A stretch of 28,777 nt of DNA from Kiritimatiellia bacterium (GCA_900767325.1 CAAFYT010000070.1:1-28777); one strand, 5' to 3'. Positions 17,256 through 25,524 are shown, numbered from the stretch's first letter. Numbers and translations: made by a program. The notes: generated by a model not told the origin, from the sequence alone.

Positions 17256-17284
17256 AGTATAGCAAATAGCCGCCCTCCGCGCAA
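17256..17284 (-). promoter_or_regulatory. Candidate promoter of the exosortase K operon
   Basis: On the minus strand TGCTATACT (-10 hexamer at 17261-17256, extended by TGC) is preceded at 17 bases by TTGCGC (17284-17279). The predicted start near 17249 gives a leader of about 160 bases, in contrast to the leaderless units elsewhere in the window. Confidence 0.5.
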
Positions 17285-17493
17285 CGCCCAGTTTGGCGCC
17301 ACCAAACACTTTCCTTTCGGTGCTTTCAACTGCGGCCTCATTCGCACATCAACGAAGGAATCCTGATGGCTATGGTTGACGCCAATCACGCCATTAGCAC
17401 AACCTTCGGCTTTTGGTACATCTACTCTCCTGTTGTTGTGTTTTCCTATCCCCTAAGGGGCTTTCTCCTATTGGTTATGGGGGCGCAACAAAA

Positions 17494-17568
17494 ATGCGCG
17501 CATTTATTCCGAAGATGCGCGCATTTCCAAGACAAATGCGCGCATTTCCGCGAGAGATGCGCGCATTT
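17494..17568. repeat. Four palindromic sites at exact 21 bp spacing
   Basis: ATGCGCGCATTT occurs at 17494, 17515, 17536 and 17557, four identical 12-mers every 21 bases. Each contains the perfect 10-base palindrome ATGCGCGCAT. The 9-base spacers differ. Twenty-one base pairs is two DNA turns, so all four sites face the same side, as in an operator array. In one plus frame the array reads as a heptapeptide repeat, MRAF followed by IPK, PRQ or PRE. Confidence 0.9.
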
Positions 17569-17700
17569 ATGTCCGCACCCCTGTACCGATTTTGCTTTAC
17601 CCCTCTACCCTTTTCTCTCCACCCCCGCCGGCATCTCCTTCATCCCGTACGCCAACAAACTCGTTTCCCCGCGATGAGTTGGAAAGTGGATGGCTTCAAA

Positions 17701-17728
17701 AACCTTTGCGTCCTTTGTGCATCTTTTT
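17701..17728. repeat. Possible dispersed intergenic element (AAAGGACGCAAAGG type)
   Basis: The minus strand reads AAAGATGCACAAAGG followed by ACGCAAAGG, two near-copies of a roughly 10-base unit. Similar AAAGGACGCAAAG strings occur between genes in many genomes, as far as I recall. Only one instance is seen here, so it cannot be shown to be repeated from this window. Confidence 0.3.
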
Positions 17729-17761
17729 GGCTAAACCTAATCGAAGGGAAACTGAAAGGGA

Positions 17762-17780
17762 TTGGCCGGCGCGAGGCCAA
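17762..17780 (-). terminator. Weak hairpin downstream of the PHP gene
   Basis: TTGGCC at 17762-17767 and GGCCAA at 17775-17780 pair with a 7-base loop, 34 bases past the PHP stop on the minus strand. The sequence after it (TCCCTTTCAGTTTCC) is only partly T-rich. It is a weak terminator candidate for the long nusA operon. Confidence 0.35.
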
Positions 17781-17814
17781 GGCGGTAACAAAGTCCTTTT
17801 GCCAATCACCGAAG

Positions 17815-18597
17815 TCAAATTCCCGTGACGAATGTTTCGGACTCGAATCGGTCGAAGCATCCATCAAGCTGTTCGGTCGCATGGGCGTCCGAACTCAATA
17901 CGAACCGAACACCTCGCTCCACGAGCAGCCGCCTGAATTCGCGCGATGGATAGGGCTCGGTCATCCATCCCCTCAGGATGCCGCCCGTGTTCACCTCGGT
18001 CATCCTACCCGCCATCGCGTCCGCCGTCTTTCGCAACTCTTCCACATACCAGTCGGCCGTCTCATCGAAATACGGCCTTTTCGAGTTGAACTTCCTTACC
18101 AGGTCGAGGTGACCGACGATCTCCACTTCGCACCCCTCGATCATCTCCCGCTCCTGTCCGAAATAGGCGCTCACGAACCGTCGCGCGTCCCCGCCGAAAT
18201 GCCGCGCGATTCCCTCCTCCAGCTCCGCGATCGACGCATCGACCGGCACGCGACCTCCATCCGGCGCGATCACCGTATGAACCGAGCCGATCATGTAGTC
18301 CGGCGCAATCATGCGATAGCGCTCGCGCGTTGGTTCCGTAATGCCCTGAATGTAGTCCGCCTCGACTCCACAAAGAATCCCGATCCTGTCGCGATGCTCC
18401 GCCGCAAGCGAACGGATGTCGCGCGCGTAGTCCTCGGCGCGCTCGGGCGGGAGCATCCAATCCGCCCGCTCGGGAAAGCCGACGTGCGCCGAGAAGCCGA
18501 GAACGTCAAACCCCTTCTCGATCGCGGCCTCGACCATCGCCGCGGGCGTGTCGCGTCCGTCGCACCAGGTCGTATGCGTATGATAATTCGTCTTCAT
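17815..18597 (-). CDS. PHP-domain phosphatase, histidinol-phosphatase (HisJ)-like
   Basis: A 260-residue PHP-superfamily metal-dependent phosphoesterase, closest in pattern to HisK/HisJ histidinol phosphatases. Metal-binding motifs are spread along the chain as expected: HTHT at 6-9, a GFSAH segment near 35, GVEADYI, GSVHTV, VGHLDLVRKF, EVNTGG and SSDAHA near the C-terminus. The YHTHTTWCDGRDTP start is typical of HisJ. The ATG at 18597 overlaps the sirtuin stop as ATGA, with GGAGG 4 bases upstream. No other histidine genes are near, so the substrate may differ. It is the last gene of the long nusA transcript. Confidence 0.87.
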   Translation of the reverse strand: MKTNYHTHTTWCDGRDTPAAMVEAAIEKGFDVLGFSAHVGFPERADWMLPPERAEDYARDIRSLAAEHRDRIGILCGVEADYIQGITEPTRERYRMIAPDYMIGSVHTVIAPDGGRVPVDASIAELEEGIARHFGGDARRFVSAYFGQEREMIEGCEVEIVGHLDLVRKFNSKRPYFDETADWYVEELRKTADAMAGRMTEVNTGGILRGWMTEPYPSREFRRLLVERGVRFVLSSDAHATEQLDGCFDRFESETFVTGI

Positions 18598-19352
18598 CGT
18601 TCCTCCAATCGCACGAGAACGCGCTCGCCGAACGCCTTGAGATCGTCGAACCGCGCGAGCGCATGGGGATCGAGCGACGTGGGCTGCGCGTTGACGATGA
18701 CAACCTTGCCGCCCGCCTGCAACGTAAGGCGCGGCAAGCCGGCCGCCGGAAAGACCGTCAGCGAAGTCCCCAAAACGAGCATCACGTCCGCCCGGATCGC
18801 CATCCCCTGCGCGGCGACGAACGCCTCCTCGGGCAACGCTTCGCCGAAAAACGTGATATCCGGCTTGTAGACGCCGCCGCAGGCGCAGTGCGGAACGTCC
18901 TTCGCTGTCAGAACCTCGCCCTTGTCCTTCAGCAGGTTCAGCACGTCCGCGAAGGACGCCTCCGCCCCGCATCGACGGCAATGATGGCGAAGCGGCGAAC
19001 CGTGGACCTCGTAGACGCGCGTGTTGCCGGCCTTCTGATGGAGCATGTCGATGTTCTGCGTGGCGATTCCCGAAAGGATGCCGCGCTCCTCAAGCCGTCG
19101 CAGCATCCGATGGACGACGCTCGGCTCGTAGCGGTCGAGTCCGTAGACGAGCTCGCGGCAGCCATTGTAGTAGATGGCGGGATCGCGATCGAACCAGTCG
19201 ATGTCGAAGATGCGCTCGGCGTCTTTCCGGCGGTAGAGTCCCTGCGGGCCGCGAAAGTCGGGGATGCCCGAGAGCGTGGAGACGCCCGCGCCCGTCAGAA
19301 CGCCCAGGCACTTCGCATTCAACACGGTTTCAACGAGTTCATCAAGTTCCAT
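18594..19352 (-). CDS. NAD-dependent protein deacylase (sirtuin, Sir2/CobB family)
   Basis: A 252-residue sirtuin that removes acyl groups from lysines using NAD+, making nicotinamide and O-acyl-ADP-ribose. The NAD site is GAGVSTLSGIPDFRG at 21-35. TQNID at 98-101 is the second NAD motif, and the catalytic His is H116 in EVHGS. The zinc ligands are C124, C127, C155 and C157. GTSLTVFPAAGLP completes the Rossmann part. The length is normal for bacterial CobB-type enzymes. The ATG at 19352 lies 11 bases inside the preceding glycosyltransferase gene, with GAGG 7 bases upstream. Its acyl preference is not clear from sequence. Its targets are unknown; no acetyltransferase or acetyl-CoA synthetase gene is adjacent. 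Confidence 0.94.
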   Translation of the reverse strand: MELDELVETVLNAKCLGVLTGAGVSTLSGIPDFRGPQGLYRRKDAERIFDIDWFDRDPAIYYNGCRELVYGLDRYEPSVVHRMLRRLEERGILSGIATQNIDMLHQKAGNTRVYEVHGSPLRHHCRRCGAEASFADVLNLLKDKGEVLTAKDVPHCACGGVYKPDITFFGEALPEEAFVAAQGMAIRADVMLVLGTSLTVFPAAGLPRLTLQAGGKVVIVNAQPTSLDPHALARFDDLKAFGERVLVRLEER

Positions 19353-20274
19353 GGCGCAACCTCATCAAAGCTCCTTCGATCCAGTAAAGTCCGTACCAGA
19401 CGATGGACTTGAGCGACCAGGGCGAGGCGAGGGGCGGCTGATCGCGAAGCGCATCGACGAATTCGAGGATGCGCGTTTCGTCAACGAGCCAATCGCGGTA
19501 CAATCGCTCCGCGTGCGCGGGAACGTTCGCGCGGATCCTCTCGATCTCGGCGGCCGAGACCACGCGGGGATTGTGCAGATCCGTCAGAACGCCCGTCACG
19601 CCGTCATCGAGGTATTCGTCCATCGTGGCGTCGGCGTGGGCGATGACGCACTTGCCGCGGGCGAGCTGTTCGAGGAAGGCCATGCCGATGCCCTCCTTGT
19701 AACGTGGGGCGACGTAGACCCCCGCCGAGGCGACGAGCTTGAGATACTCCTCGCGCGGCAGGAAGTCGCGGTAGACGACGAGCCGGTCGATCGCATCGGG
19801 CGCGAAGAGCGAACGCACCTTCTGCGGCGAGATCACGCCGCGATCCCAGAAGACGGCCTGTCGCGGATCGCCCGCCGAACCGGCGAAGCGCGCGGGATCG
19901 AACGCGAAGCGGACGTCCAGCACGTTCCGGACGCCGCACCGCCGCGCATGCTCGCCGACCCGGGCGCAAAACGAAATCACGTTCATGCCCAGGAGCGCCA
20001 GCCGACGCCACCACCACTTCGAACCCCATTCGTTGTCGTACATGGGCAGAAAGAGACAGCGCTTGCCCGTCAGCCCCGCGGCGAAGCGGAACGGGATGAA
20101 CTCGACGAAGACGACGAGGTCGGCCCAGTCGAGCTTCTCGCGCGGCACGGAGCAGTCGTAATGGCGGGAGAAGTAGAACGAATCGACCTGATGCCGCCGC
20201 GCGAGCAGCTCGCGCATGAAATCCGACGAGCAGGTCTGGCGATGGCAGGCGTGATCGATGAACAGCACGTTCAT
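19342..20274 (-). CDS. Glycosyltransferase, GT4-like
   Basis: A 310-residue cytosolic protein with a GT-B fold pattern. The nucleotide-sugar-binding C-terminal half contains PRYKEGIGMAFLEQLARGKCVIA near 215-237, which corresponds to the E-x7-E region of family GT4. The Gly-rich N-terminal loop of many GT4 enzymes is not obvious, and the protein is shorter than usual (typically 350-400). It may therefore be a divergent member. It overlaps the upstream glycosyltransferase by 4 bases (ATGA) and the sirtuin by 11. With the flippase and the other transferase it probably builds a cell-surface glycan. Donor and acceptor are unknown. Confidence 0.75.
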   Translation of the reverse strand: MNVLFIDHACHRQTCSSDFMRELLARRHQVDSFYFSRHYDCSVPREKLDWADLVVFVEFIPFRFAAGLTGKRCLFLPMYDNEWGSKWWWRRLALLGMNVISFCARVGEHARRCGVRNVLDVRFAFDPARFAGSAGDPRQAVFWDRGVISPQKVRSLFAPDAIDRLVVYRDFLPREEYLKLVASAGVYVAPRYKEGIGMAFLEQLARGKCVIAHADATMDEYLDDGVTGVLTDLHNPRVVSAAEIERIRANVPAHAERLYRDWLVDETRILEFVDALRDQPPLASPWSLKSIVWYGLYWIEGALMRLRHGT

Positions 20275-21320
20275 TCGGCGTAGATCCTTTCACAGGCGAA
20301 ATGATCGGCGAATCGACGCACGCCTTCGAGATAGGCGGGATAGTCGGCGCGGATGCGATCGAGGGCGGGGCCGAGGCCCGAAAGATCGTCCACCACCTCG
20401 CCGGCCCTGAAGCGCTCGACGAACGGCGCGATCTCCGAAATGCGCGTCATCACCACGGGCAGACCCATCTCAAGGGAGCTCTTGACCTTTCCCGGGTCCG
20501 CGTAATTCGTGAGGTTCGAGGGATTCGTCTCGTAGGGCGCCAAGGCCGCAAGGCACCCCTTCGCCACCTCGCGCAGCTCCGTCTCGGAGATGAAGCGATT
20601 GGCGAAGTCGACGCGCCCTTCGAGATGTCCCGCCCGAACCAATCGCCCGATCTCGCGCTCGAAGCCGGCCGCGGCCGCGCCGATGAGCGAGAGGCGGAAG
20701 CGCGAATCCTCCGCGAGAAAGCGCAGCACCGCCTCGACCCCCTGCCCCGGACGAAGCTGCCCCACCAGCAGAAGGCGATTCGACTCGCGCGAACCGAACG
20801 CCGCCGGACGCCTCATCCCGAGCATCACCACCTTCGCGTCAGGGCGGCCCATCACCCGACCAATCGCCGCCGTGAGCGGATGGTAGTCGTCGACCCGACG
20901 CGAAGAGACGCGCGCAACGGCGTTGAAGAGGCGGCTGACAAGCGCGCCATCGGGGAAATAGTCCCACTGCCAGAAGACATGCCGCACCCGACGCGGACTC
21001 ACGCGCAGCACGGCGAGAAGCGGATGGATGAAAAGCGCGGTGCACGAACCCTTCTCCCGCACGAAACGGCGCAACTCGCGCCGCCACAGGCACCACATCC
21101 GCAGATAGTAGAACACGATCGAGCGGGACGATCGGAAGGCGCGTTCCTCGACGAGCCGCCCGTCGCAATAGCGGCGCACGAGGTGATCACCCGAACCGAA
21201 GCGCGTCTGGAAGTAGACGAGCACGAGATCCCGCGCGGTGGCGATCAGATGATCGTCGAGATGTCCGCAGAACTGGAAGGCCGCCTGCGCGAAAACCGTT
21301 TTCTCCGAAGGCGCGATCAT
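20271..21320 (-). CDS. Glycosyltransferase-like protein
   Basis: A 349-residue protein with a GT-B-like layout. The second half contains RLLLVGQLRPGQGVEAVLRFL, the usual beginning of the C-terminal Rossmann domain. NPSNLTNYADPGKVKSSLEMGLPVVMT follows, where P-x-K-x-x-E-x-x-x-x-G-x-P resembles the donor-binding helix of glycosyltransferases. The N-terminal 150 residues are less typical. It begins with an ATG overlapping the flippase stop (ATGA) and ends overlapping the next transferase (ATGA), so all three are translated as one unit. A role in assembling a surface polysaccharide is inferred from these neighbours. The sugar is unknown. Confidence 0.72.
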   Translation of the reverse strand: MIAPSEKTVFAQAAFQFCGHLDDHLIATARDLVLVYFQTRFGSGDHLVRRYCDGRLVEERAFRSSRSIVFYYLRMWCLWRRELRRFVREKGSCTALFIHPLLAVLRVSPRRVRHVFWQWDYFPDGALVSRLFNAVARVSSRRVDDYHPLTAAIGRVMGRPDAKVVMLGMRRPAAFGSRESNRLLLVGQLRPGQGVEAVLRFLAEDSRFRLSLIGAAAAGFEREIGRLVRAGHLEGRVDFANRFISETELREVAKGCLAALAPYETNPSNLTNYADPGKVKSSLEMGLPVVMTRISEIAPFVERFRAGEVVDDLSGLGPALDRIRADYPAYLEGVRRFADHFACERIYAE

Positions 21321-22642
21321 TTCTGCCTCGCGATCTCAAGGGCGCTGAAGAGCACCTTTGCCAACGCCTGCGCGCTCATCCACCAGAGCATCGACTGAAG
21401 CGAGGAGATGTTGTGGACGCGGAGGAACGCGCACCACGATGCGGGCAGATACGCCTCGAAACGGCCATACCCCGTCACGGCCAGCAGACCGAGCGCGAAG
21501 ACGAGGTTCACGGGAATCCACCACTTGAGGAAGCCGAAGCGACCCGCGGAGATCTCGGTGTTGGTGTGGAAGTTCTGAATGGCGTAGAGCGTCATGATGC
21601 CGATGAGCCAGGGAATGGCCCAGGCGAACGACGCATAGTCGGAACCGTAGGGCAGAAGCGCGAGAAGCGAACGGCCGAAGAGCGCGAAGACGAGGGCCAG
21701 CAGGGCGCCGAACGCGATCATCGCAAGGGACGATTTCAGCACGAGAGGGCGCGTGGAGAGCCCGCATTCCGCGCGCTCGGCGGTATAGGGAAAGAGCGTA
21801 ACGTAGAGCGCGGAGGAAAGGAACATCGAGATGTCGGAGAAGCGCGAGACCATGTAATAGGCGGCGGAATCCAACGCCGGCAGACGCTGGCGGAGAACCG
21901 TCAGTTCGACGAGACTCATCAGCATCCCCGCTCCGCCGAACGCGAGAACGCCCAGGAAGAGAAGCGAGAAGCGCCGCGCGACGGATTTCGTCCAATACGG
22001 CTCCGCCTTCACCGACAGTTCCCGCCGGAGCGCCACGACCGAGGCGACGATGCCAAAGGCGGGCGTTGCCATCTGCCCCGTAAAATAGCCCGAAATCGCG
22101 CGCAGGGGCATGGCGACAAGCATCGTCAGGAGGCGGAGCGGCGCGCCGAGGATGCTGATCAGGGAGAGCGCGCCGAACTTCTTCAGCGCCTGCAGCGCGT
22201 TGGAGTAGACGGGCGCGGTGCACGACACGAGGGCGTAGGCGACGATCAACACGCCGAGCGAGCCCTCGACGAGGCGAATGCGCTCGAGGAAGAGCGGCAT
22301 CAGGAGCCGCGAGGCGACGATCGCCAGCGCAAGAGCGAGGGCCGTGGCCACGAACACACCGCGCATCAGCGACTTGAGGCGGCCGAACTCACGGCGCGTC
22401 GCAAGCGCATTCACCTCCTTCATGAAGGTGGTTGCGAACGCCGTGAGGGGAACGGCCAGAAAGGCGGCGAAGGAGGCCAGCGGCATCACCGCGCCCAATT
22501 CGTCGGGCGAGACGTACTTCGGCACCAGCCACAGCCCCACGAACAGGTTCAGCGCATCCGCCACGCGGCTGGCGCAGAAGATCATCAGGGAGTAATACCA
22601 GAAGTCCCCGAGTCTCGCCTTCAGTCTCTCGACCACGCGCAT
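21317..22642 (-). CDS. Polysaccharide flippase (Wzx/MATE-like, MOP superfamily)
   Basis: A roughly 441-residue integral membrane protein with about 12 hydrophobic segments, in the pattern of Wzx-type lipid-linked oligosaccharide flippases. The N-terminus (DFWYYSLMIFCASRVADALNL, then LVPKYVSPDELGAVMPL) is typical of that family. The start is given as the ATG at 22642. A GTG at 22651, two bases after the rbfA stop, is an alternative, and neither has a strong Shine-Dalgarno. The gene follows rbfA directly and precedes two glycosyltransferases with ATGA overlap. It therefore probably moves the glycan they build across the inner membrane. The substrate is unknown. Confidence 0.83.
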   Translation of the reverse strand: MRVVERLKARLGDFWYYSLMIFCASRVADALNLFVGLWLVPKYVSPDELGAVMPLASFAAFLAVPLTAFATTFMKEVNALATRREFGRLKSLMRGVFVATALALALAIVASRLLMPLFLERIRLVEGSLGVLIVAYALVSCTAPVYSNALQALKKFGALSLISILGAPLRLLTMLVAMPLRAISGYFTGQMATPAFGIVASVVALRRELSVKAEPYWTKSVARRFSLLFLGVLAFGGAGMLMSLVELTVLRQRLPALDSAAYYMVSRFSDISMFLSSALYVTLFPYTAERAECGLSTRPLVLKSSLAMIAFGALLALVFALFGRSLLALLPYGSDYASFAWAIPWLIGIMTLYAIQNFHTNTEISAGRFGFLKWWIPVNLVFALGLLAVTGYGRFEAYLPASWCAFLRVHNISSLQSMLWWMSAQALAKVLFSALEIARQK

Positions 22643-22653
22643 GACGAACACGC

Positions 22654-23004
22654 TCAGGCGGGAGGAAGTGAATTGAGAATCGCCAGGACCTCGTCGCCCT
22701 TCTCCAGCGAAAAATCGAGCTGAAAGGCCAGACGCGGCGTGAACTTCAAGCGCACCTCGCGATTGATGGCCGCCTGAAAGCGCCTCGCGTTATGGCGCAG
22801 ATGGCTGAGGGCCGTGGCCTTGAGCGCGTCATCGCCGAAGACGGAAACCTTCACCGTCGCATCGCGCAGATCCTTCCCGCAGGCGACTTCGGTCACGGTG
22901 ATCAGCCCCGGCTGCACGGAATCGCCCTGCATCACCGAGAACATGTTCTCGGCGATCACCCGCTTCAGGAGCGAATTGACGCGTGCCAGACGATCGACGC
23001 CCAT
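22654..23004 (-). CDS. rbfA: Ribosome-binding factor A
   Basis: A 116-residue KH-like protein that helps mature the 30S subunit, acting on 16S rRNA near helix 1. The sequence has the family's pattern. An N-terminal helix (RLARVNSLLKRVIAENM) is followed by GLITVTEVACGKDLRDATVKVSVFGD and then LRHNARRFQAAINREVRLKFTPRLAFQLD, which matches the RLRxxLxxxLxLRxxPxLxFxxD pattern of RbfA. The length is normal. The ATG at 23004 has AAGGGG 9 bases upstream and lies 13 bases past the infB stop. The order nusA-infB-rbfA is the classic conserved operon. Confidence 0.92.
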   Translation of the reverse strand: MGVDRLARVNSLLKRVIAENMFSVMQGDSVQPGLITVTEVACGKDLRDATVKVSVFGDDALKATALSHLRHNARRFQAAINREVRLKFTPRLAFQLDFSLEKGDEVLAILNSLPPA

Positions 23005-23017
23005 CGAAAACAGCCCC

Positions 23018-25501
23018 TTACAGACTCCTCGGCAGCTCCTCGAGCAGATAGCACTCGATGACATCGCCGACCTGGAAGCCCTCGTAGCCGGCAAAGCACA
23101 CACCGCACTCCTGCTGGCCCGTGACTTCCTTGACCTCGTCCTTGAAGTGACGCAGCGTCTGGACCTTGCCCTCCCAGACCTGCTCCTTCTTGCGGAAGAT
23201 GCGGAACTTCTCCTTGGCGACGAGCGAACCATCCAGCATCTGGGAGCCCGCGATCTTGCCGAGCTTGCCGATGTCGTAGATGGCCTTGATCTCCGCATGA
23301 CCCTTCACGACCTCCTTGTATTCGGGCGGCAGCAGATCGAGCATGCAGTTCTTCACGTGATCGATCAGCTCGTAGATGATGCGGAAGGAATTGACGCGCA
23401 CGCCGTCATGACGGGCCTGCTGCTGCACGCCCGAATCGTTGCCGATGTCGAAGCCGACGATCACCGCCTTGCCCGCCGCGGCCGTCTTCACGTCCGTCAG
23501 CGAGACGTTGCCCGTGCCCGTGCCGATGACGTTGAGGGCGACTTTCTCGGACTTGATCTCCTGCAAGGCCTGGACGATCGCCTCCAGCGACCCCTGCGTA
23601 TCGCTCTTGACGATCACATTGAGCTCGCGTTTGCCCTCGGCCGCCATGCGGCTCATCAGCGCATCGAGCGTGGAGGCCTTGTTCGTCGAAAGCTCCTGCT
23701 CCTTCTTCTCCTGGGCGGTCTTTTCGGCGAGATCGCGCGCGCGCTTCTCGTCGAGCATCACGCGGAACTCGCTGCCCGCCTCGGGCACGCCGGAAAGCCC
23801 CGTGCACTTGATCGGCGTCGCGGGACCGGCCTCCTTGATGCGCCGGCCGTGGTCGTCGATGAGCGCGCGGACCTTGCCGAAGTGCTCGCCGATGAGAATC
23901 GCGTCGCCGACCTTGAGGGTTCCTCCCGTCACGAGCAGCGTCGCGCAAGGCCCGAGACCCTGCTGCAACTCGGACTCGATCACGAATCCGTTCGCACGAC
24001 GGCTTGGGTTCGCCTGAAGCTCCAGAACCTCCGCCTGAACGAGGATGTTCTCCAGAAGCGAATCGACGCCCTGGCCCGTCACGCCCGAAACGGGACAGCA
24101 GATGATGTCGCCGCCCCAGTCCTCCGGCGTCAGCCCCGCCTTCTGCAGCTGCTGCTTCACGCGGTCGACATTGGCCGTCGGCTTATCGGCCTTCGTGATC
24201 GCGACCATGATCTGCACGCCCGTCTGACGCGCCACGCGGATGCACTCCTCGGTCTGCGGCATGATTCCGTCGTCCGCCGCGATGATCAGAACCGCGATAT
24301 CGGTGATCTGCGCGCCGCGCGCACGCATCGCGCTGAACGCGGCGTGACCGGGCGTGTCGAGGAAGGTGATCTTCTTGCCCGCCACATCGACCTGATAGGC
24401 GGAGATCTGCTGGGTGATGCCGCCGGCCTCGCCCTGCGCCACGTGCTCCTTGCGGATCCAGTCCATCAGCGTCGTCTTGCCGTGGTCGACGTGACCGAGG
24501 AACGTGATGACGGGAGCGCGGGGCCGCAGCGTCTCCGGCGGATCCTCGGGAATGAGGTCATCCGCATCGATCGCCTTCAGAACCGGCTTTGCGGCCGCCT
24601 TGTCGCGCGCATGCTCGATGATCACCTTGAAGCCGTACTTGTCGGCGACCTTGGTTGCGACATCCGGCTCGATGCGCTGATTGATCGACGCGAGGATCTT
24701 CAGCCCCATCAGATCGGCGATCAGACGATTCGGCTTGATGTTCAGCTTCGCGGCGAAGTCCTTCACCACGACCGCGCCGCGGATGGAGATCTCGCGATTG
24801 GTCTCGTCGACGGAGATGCGGCTGCCTTGCTGCGGAACGACTGGCGCCAGACGCGGCGCGTGCTTGTCGAAGCTCTTCTGCCCCTCGCGCCCCTTCTTGC
24901 CCTTGCGCGAACCGCGCTCATCGTCCTCATAGTCGACGACCTTCGGCGGACGCACCTTGGGCGGCGCGGCGACCGAAATCGAAATCGATGCCGGTGGCTT
25001 CGCGTGCTGCAACGGCTTGAAACCCGAACCGGCCGTCAGCCCCGTCTGCGCCGCCGAAATGACAGGTGCGATCTTCGGCTTATACCCCGGCGCCATGCGA
25101 ATTGTCGGCTTCGTCGCCGCCTTCGCGGGTTCCGCGGGCGAGGCAGCCGGCGACTTCGCCGACGGCTCGGCGGGAACGCTCTTCCTGTTCGCATCGACCG
25201 CGCTCTTCTTCGTCGTCTTGCCCTCGGCCGCCTCCTTCGCGATCTTGAGATGCTCCTCCAGCTTTGCGCGCTGCTCGGCGAAGAACCGCGCGTTCAGCTC
25301 GGCCGCCTTGCTGAGCTTTGCGGTTCGCCTCGAAGCCGTGGCCGCCGCGTCCACGCCACGCAGGGCTTCGCGCAGACGCTCCGCCTCGCCATCATCGACC
25401 GAACTGATGGCGGTCGAGGCCGAAATCCCGGCATCGCGCGCCGCCTTGATCACATCCGCGCTGGAAACCCCAGCCGCTTTGGCTAATTCGAAGATTCTCA
25501 T
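23018..25501 (-). CDS. infB: Translation initiation factor IF-2
   Basis: An 827-residue GTPase that brings fMet-tRNA to the 30S subunit and promotes subunit joining. The N-terminal IF2N domain starts MRIFELAKAAGVSSADVIKAA. A Lys/Ala/Pro-rich linker spans about 60-240 and includes a very basic GSRKGKKGREGQ. The second IF2N-like domain is near 245-300. The G domain follows: GHVDHGKTTLMDW near 334-346, DTPGHAAF near 380, and TKADKP near 434, where many IF-2s have NKID. Domains II to IV fill the rest. The ATG at 25501 is 23 bases past the nusA stop. GGAGGGG lies 15 bases upstream, unusually far, but GGTT/AACC between them can pair and shorten that distance. Confidence 0.96.
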   Translation of the reverse strand: MRIFELAKAAGVSSADVIKAARDAGISASTAISSVDDGEAERLREALRGVDAAATASRRTAKLSKAAELNARFFAEQRAKLEEHLKIAKEAAEGKTTKKSAVDANRKSVPAEPSAKSPAASPAEPAKAATKPTIRMAPGYKPKIAPVISAAQTGLTAGSGFKPLQHAKPPASISISVAAPPKVRPPKVVDYEDDERGSRKGKKGREGQKSFDKHAPRLAPVVPQQGSRISVDETNREISIRGAVVVKDFAAKLNIKPNRLIADLMGLKILASINQRIEPDVATKVADKYGFKVIIEHARDKAAAKPVLKAIDADDLIPEDPPETLRPRAPVITFLGHVDHGKTTLMDWIRKEHVAQGEAGGITQQISAYQVDVAGKKITFLDTPGHAAFSAMRARGAQITDIAVLIIAADDGIMPQTEECIRVARQTGVQIMVAITKADKPTANVDRVKQQLQKAGLTPEDWGGDIICCPVSGVTGQGVDSLLENILVQAEVLELQANPSRRANGFVIESELQQGLGPCATLLVTGGTLKVGDAILIGEHFGKVRALIDDHGRRIKEAGPATPIKCTGLSGVPEAGSEFRVMLDEKRARDLAEKTAQEKKEQELSTNKASTLDALMSRMAAEGKRELNVIVKSDTQGSLEAIVQALQEIKSEKVALNVIGTGTGNVSLTDVKTAAAGKAVIVGFDIGNDSGVQQQARHDGVRVNSFRIIYELIDHVKNCMLDLLPPEYKEVVKGHAEIKAIYDIGKLGKIAGSQMLDGSLVAKEKFRIFRKKEQVWEGKVQTLRHFKDEVKEVTGQQECGVCFAGYEGFQVGDVIECYLLEELPRSL

Positions 25502-25524
25502 GGTTTGTGCGAACCGCCCCTCCC

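Larger units (their letters stand above)
17089..17814. other. Long non-coding stretch between the PHP gene and xrtK
   Basis: This 726-base gap is the longest in the window. It holds the candidate xrtK promoter and leader, four 21-base-spaced palindromes (17494-17568) and a small CCCC-TAA-GGGG hairpin at 17450-17460. It also holds a purine-rich element at 17701-17728 and a TTGGCC/GGCCAA hairpin at 17762-17780. Open frames across it show no recognisable protein and no convincing ribosome-binding site. Confidence 0.6.

Noticed and set aside
17494..17568. CRISPR array
   Set aside because: The units are 12 bases with 9-base gaps, far too short for repeats and spacers, and no cas genes are near.
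17413..18870. 485-codon plus-strand frame containing the MRAF heptads
   Set aside because: Most of it is antisense to the PHP and sirtuin genes. No ribosome-binding site or domain is seen. Only the short repeat part is kept open as a question.
22814..25486. 890-codon plus-strand open frame
   Set aside because: It is the antisense shadow of infB, which has all its GTPase motifs.
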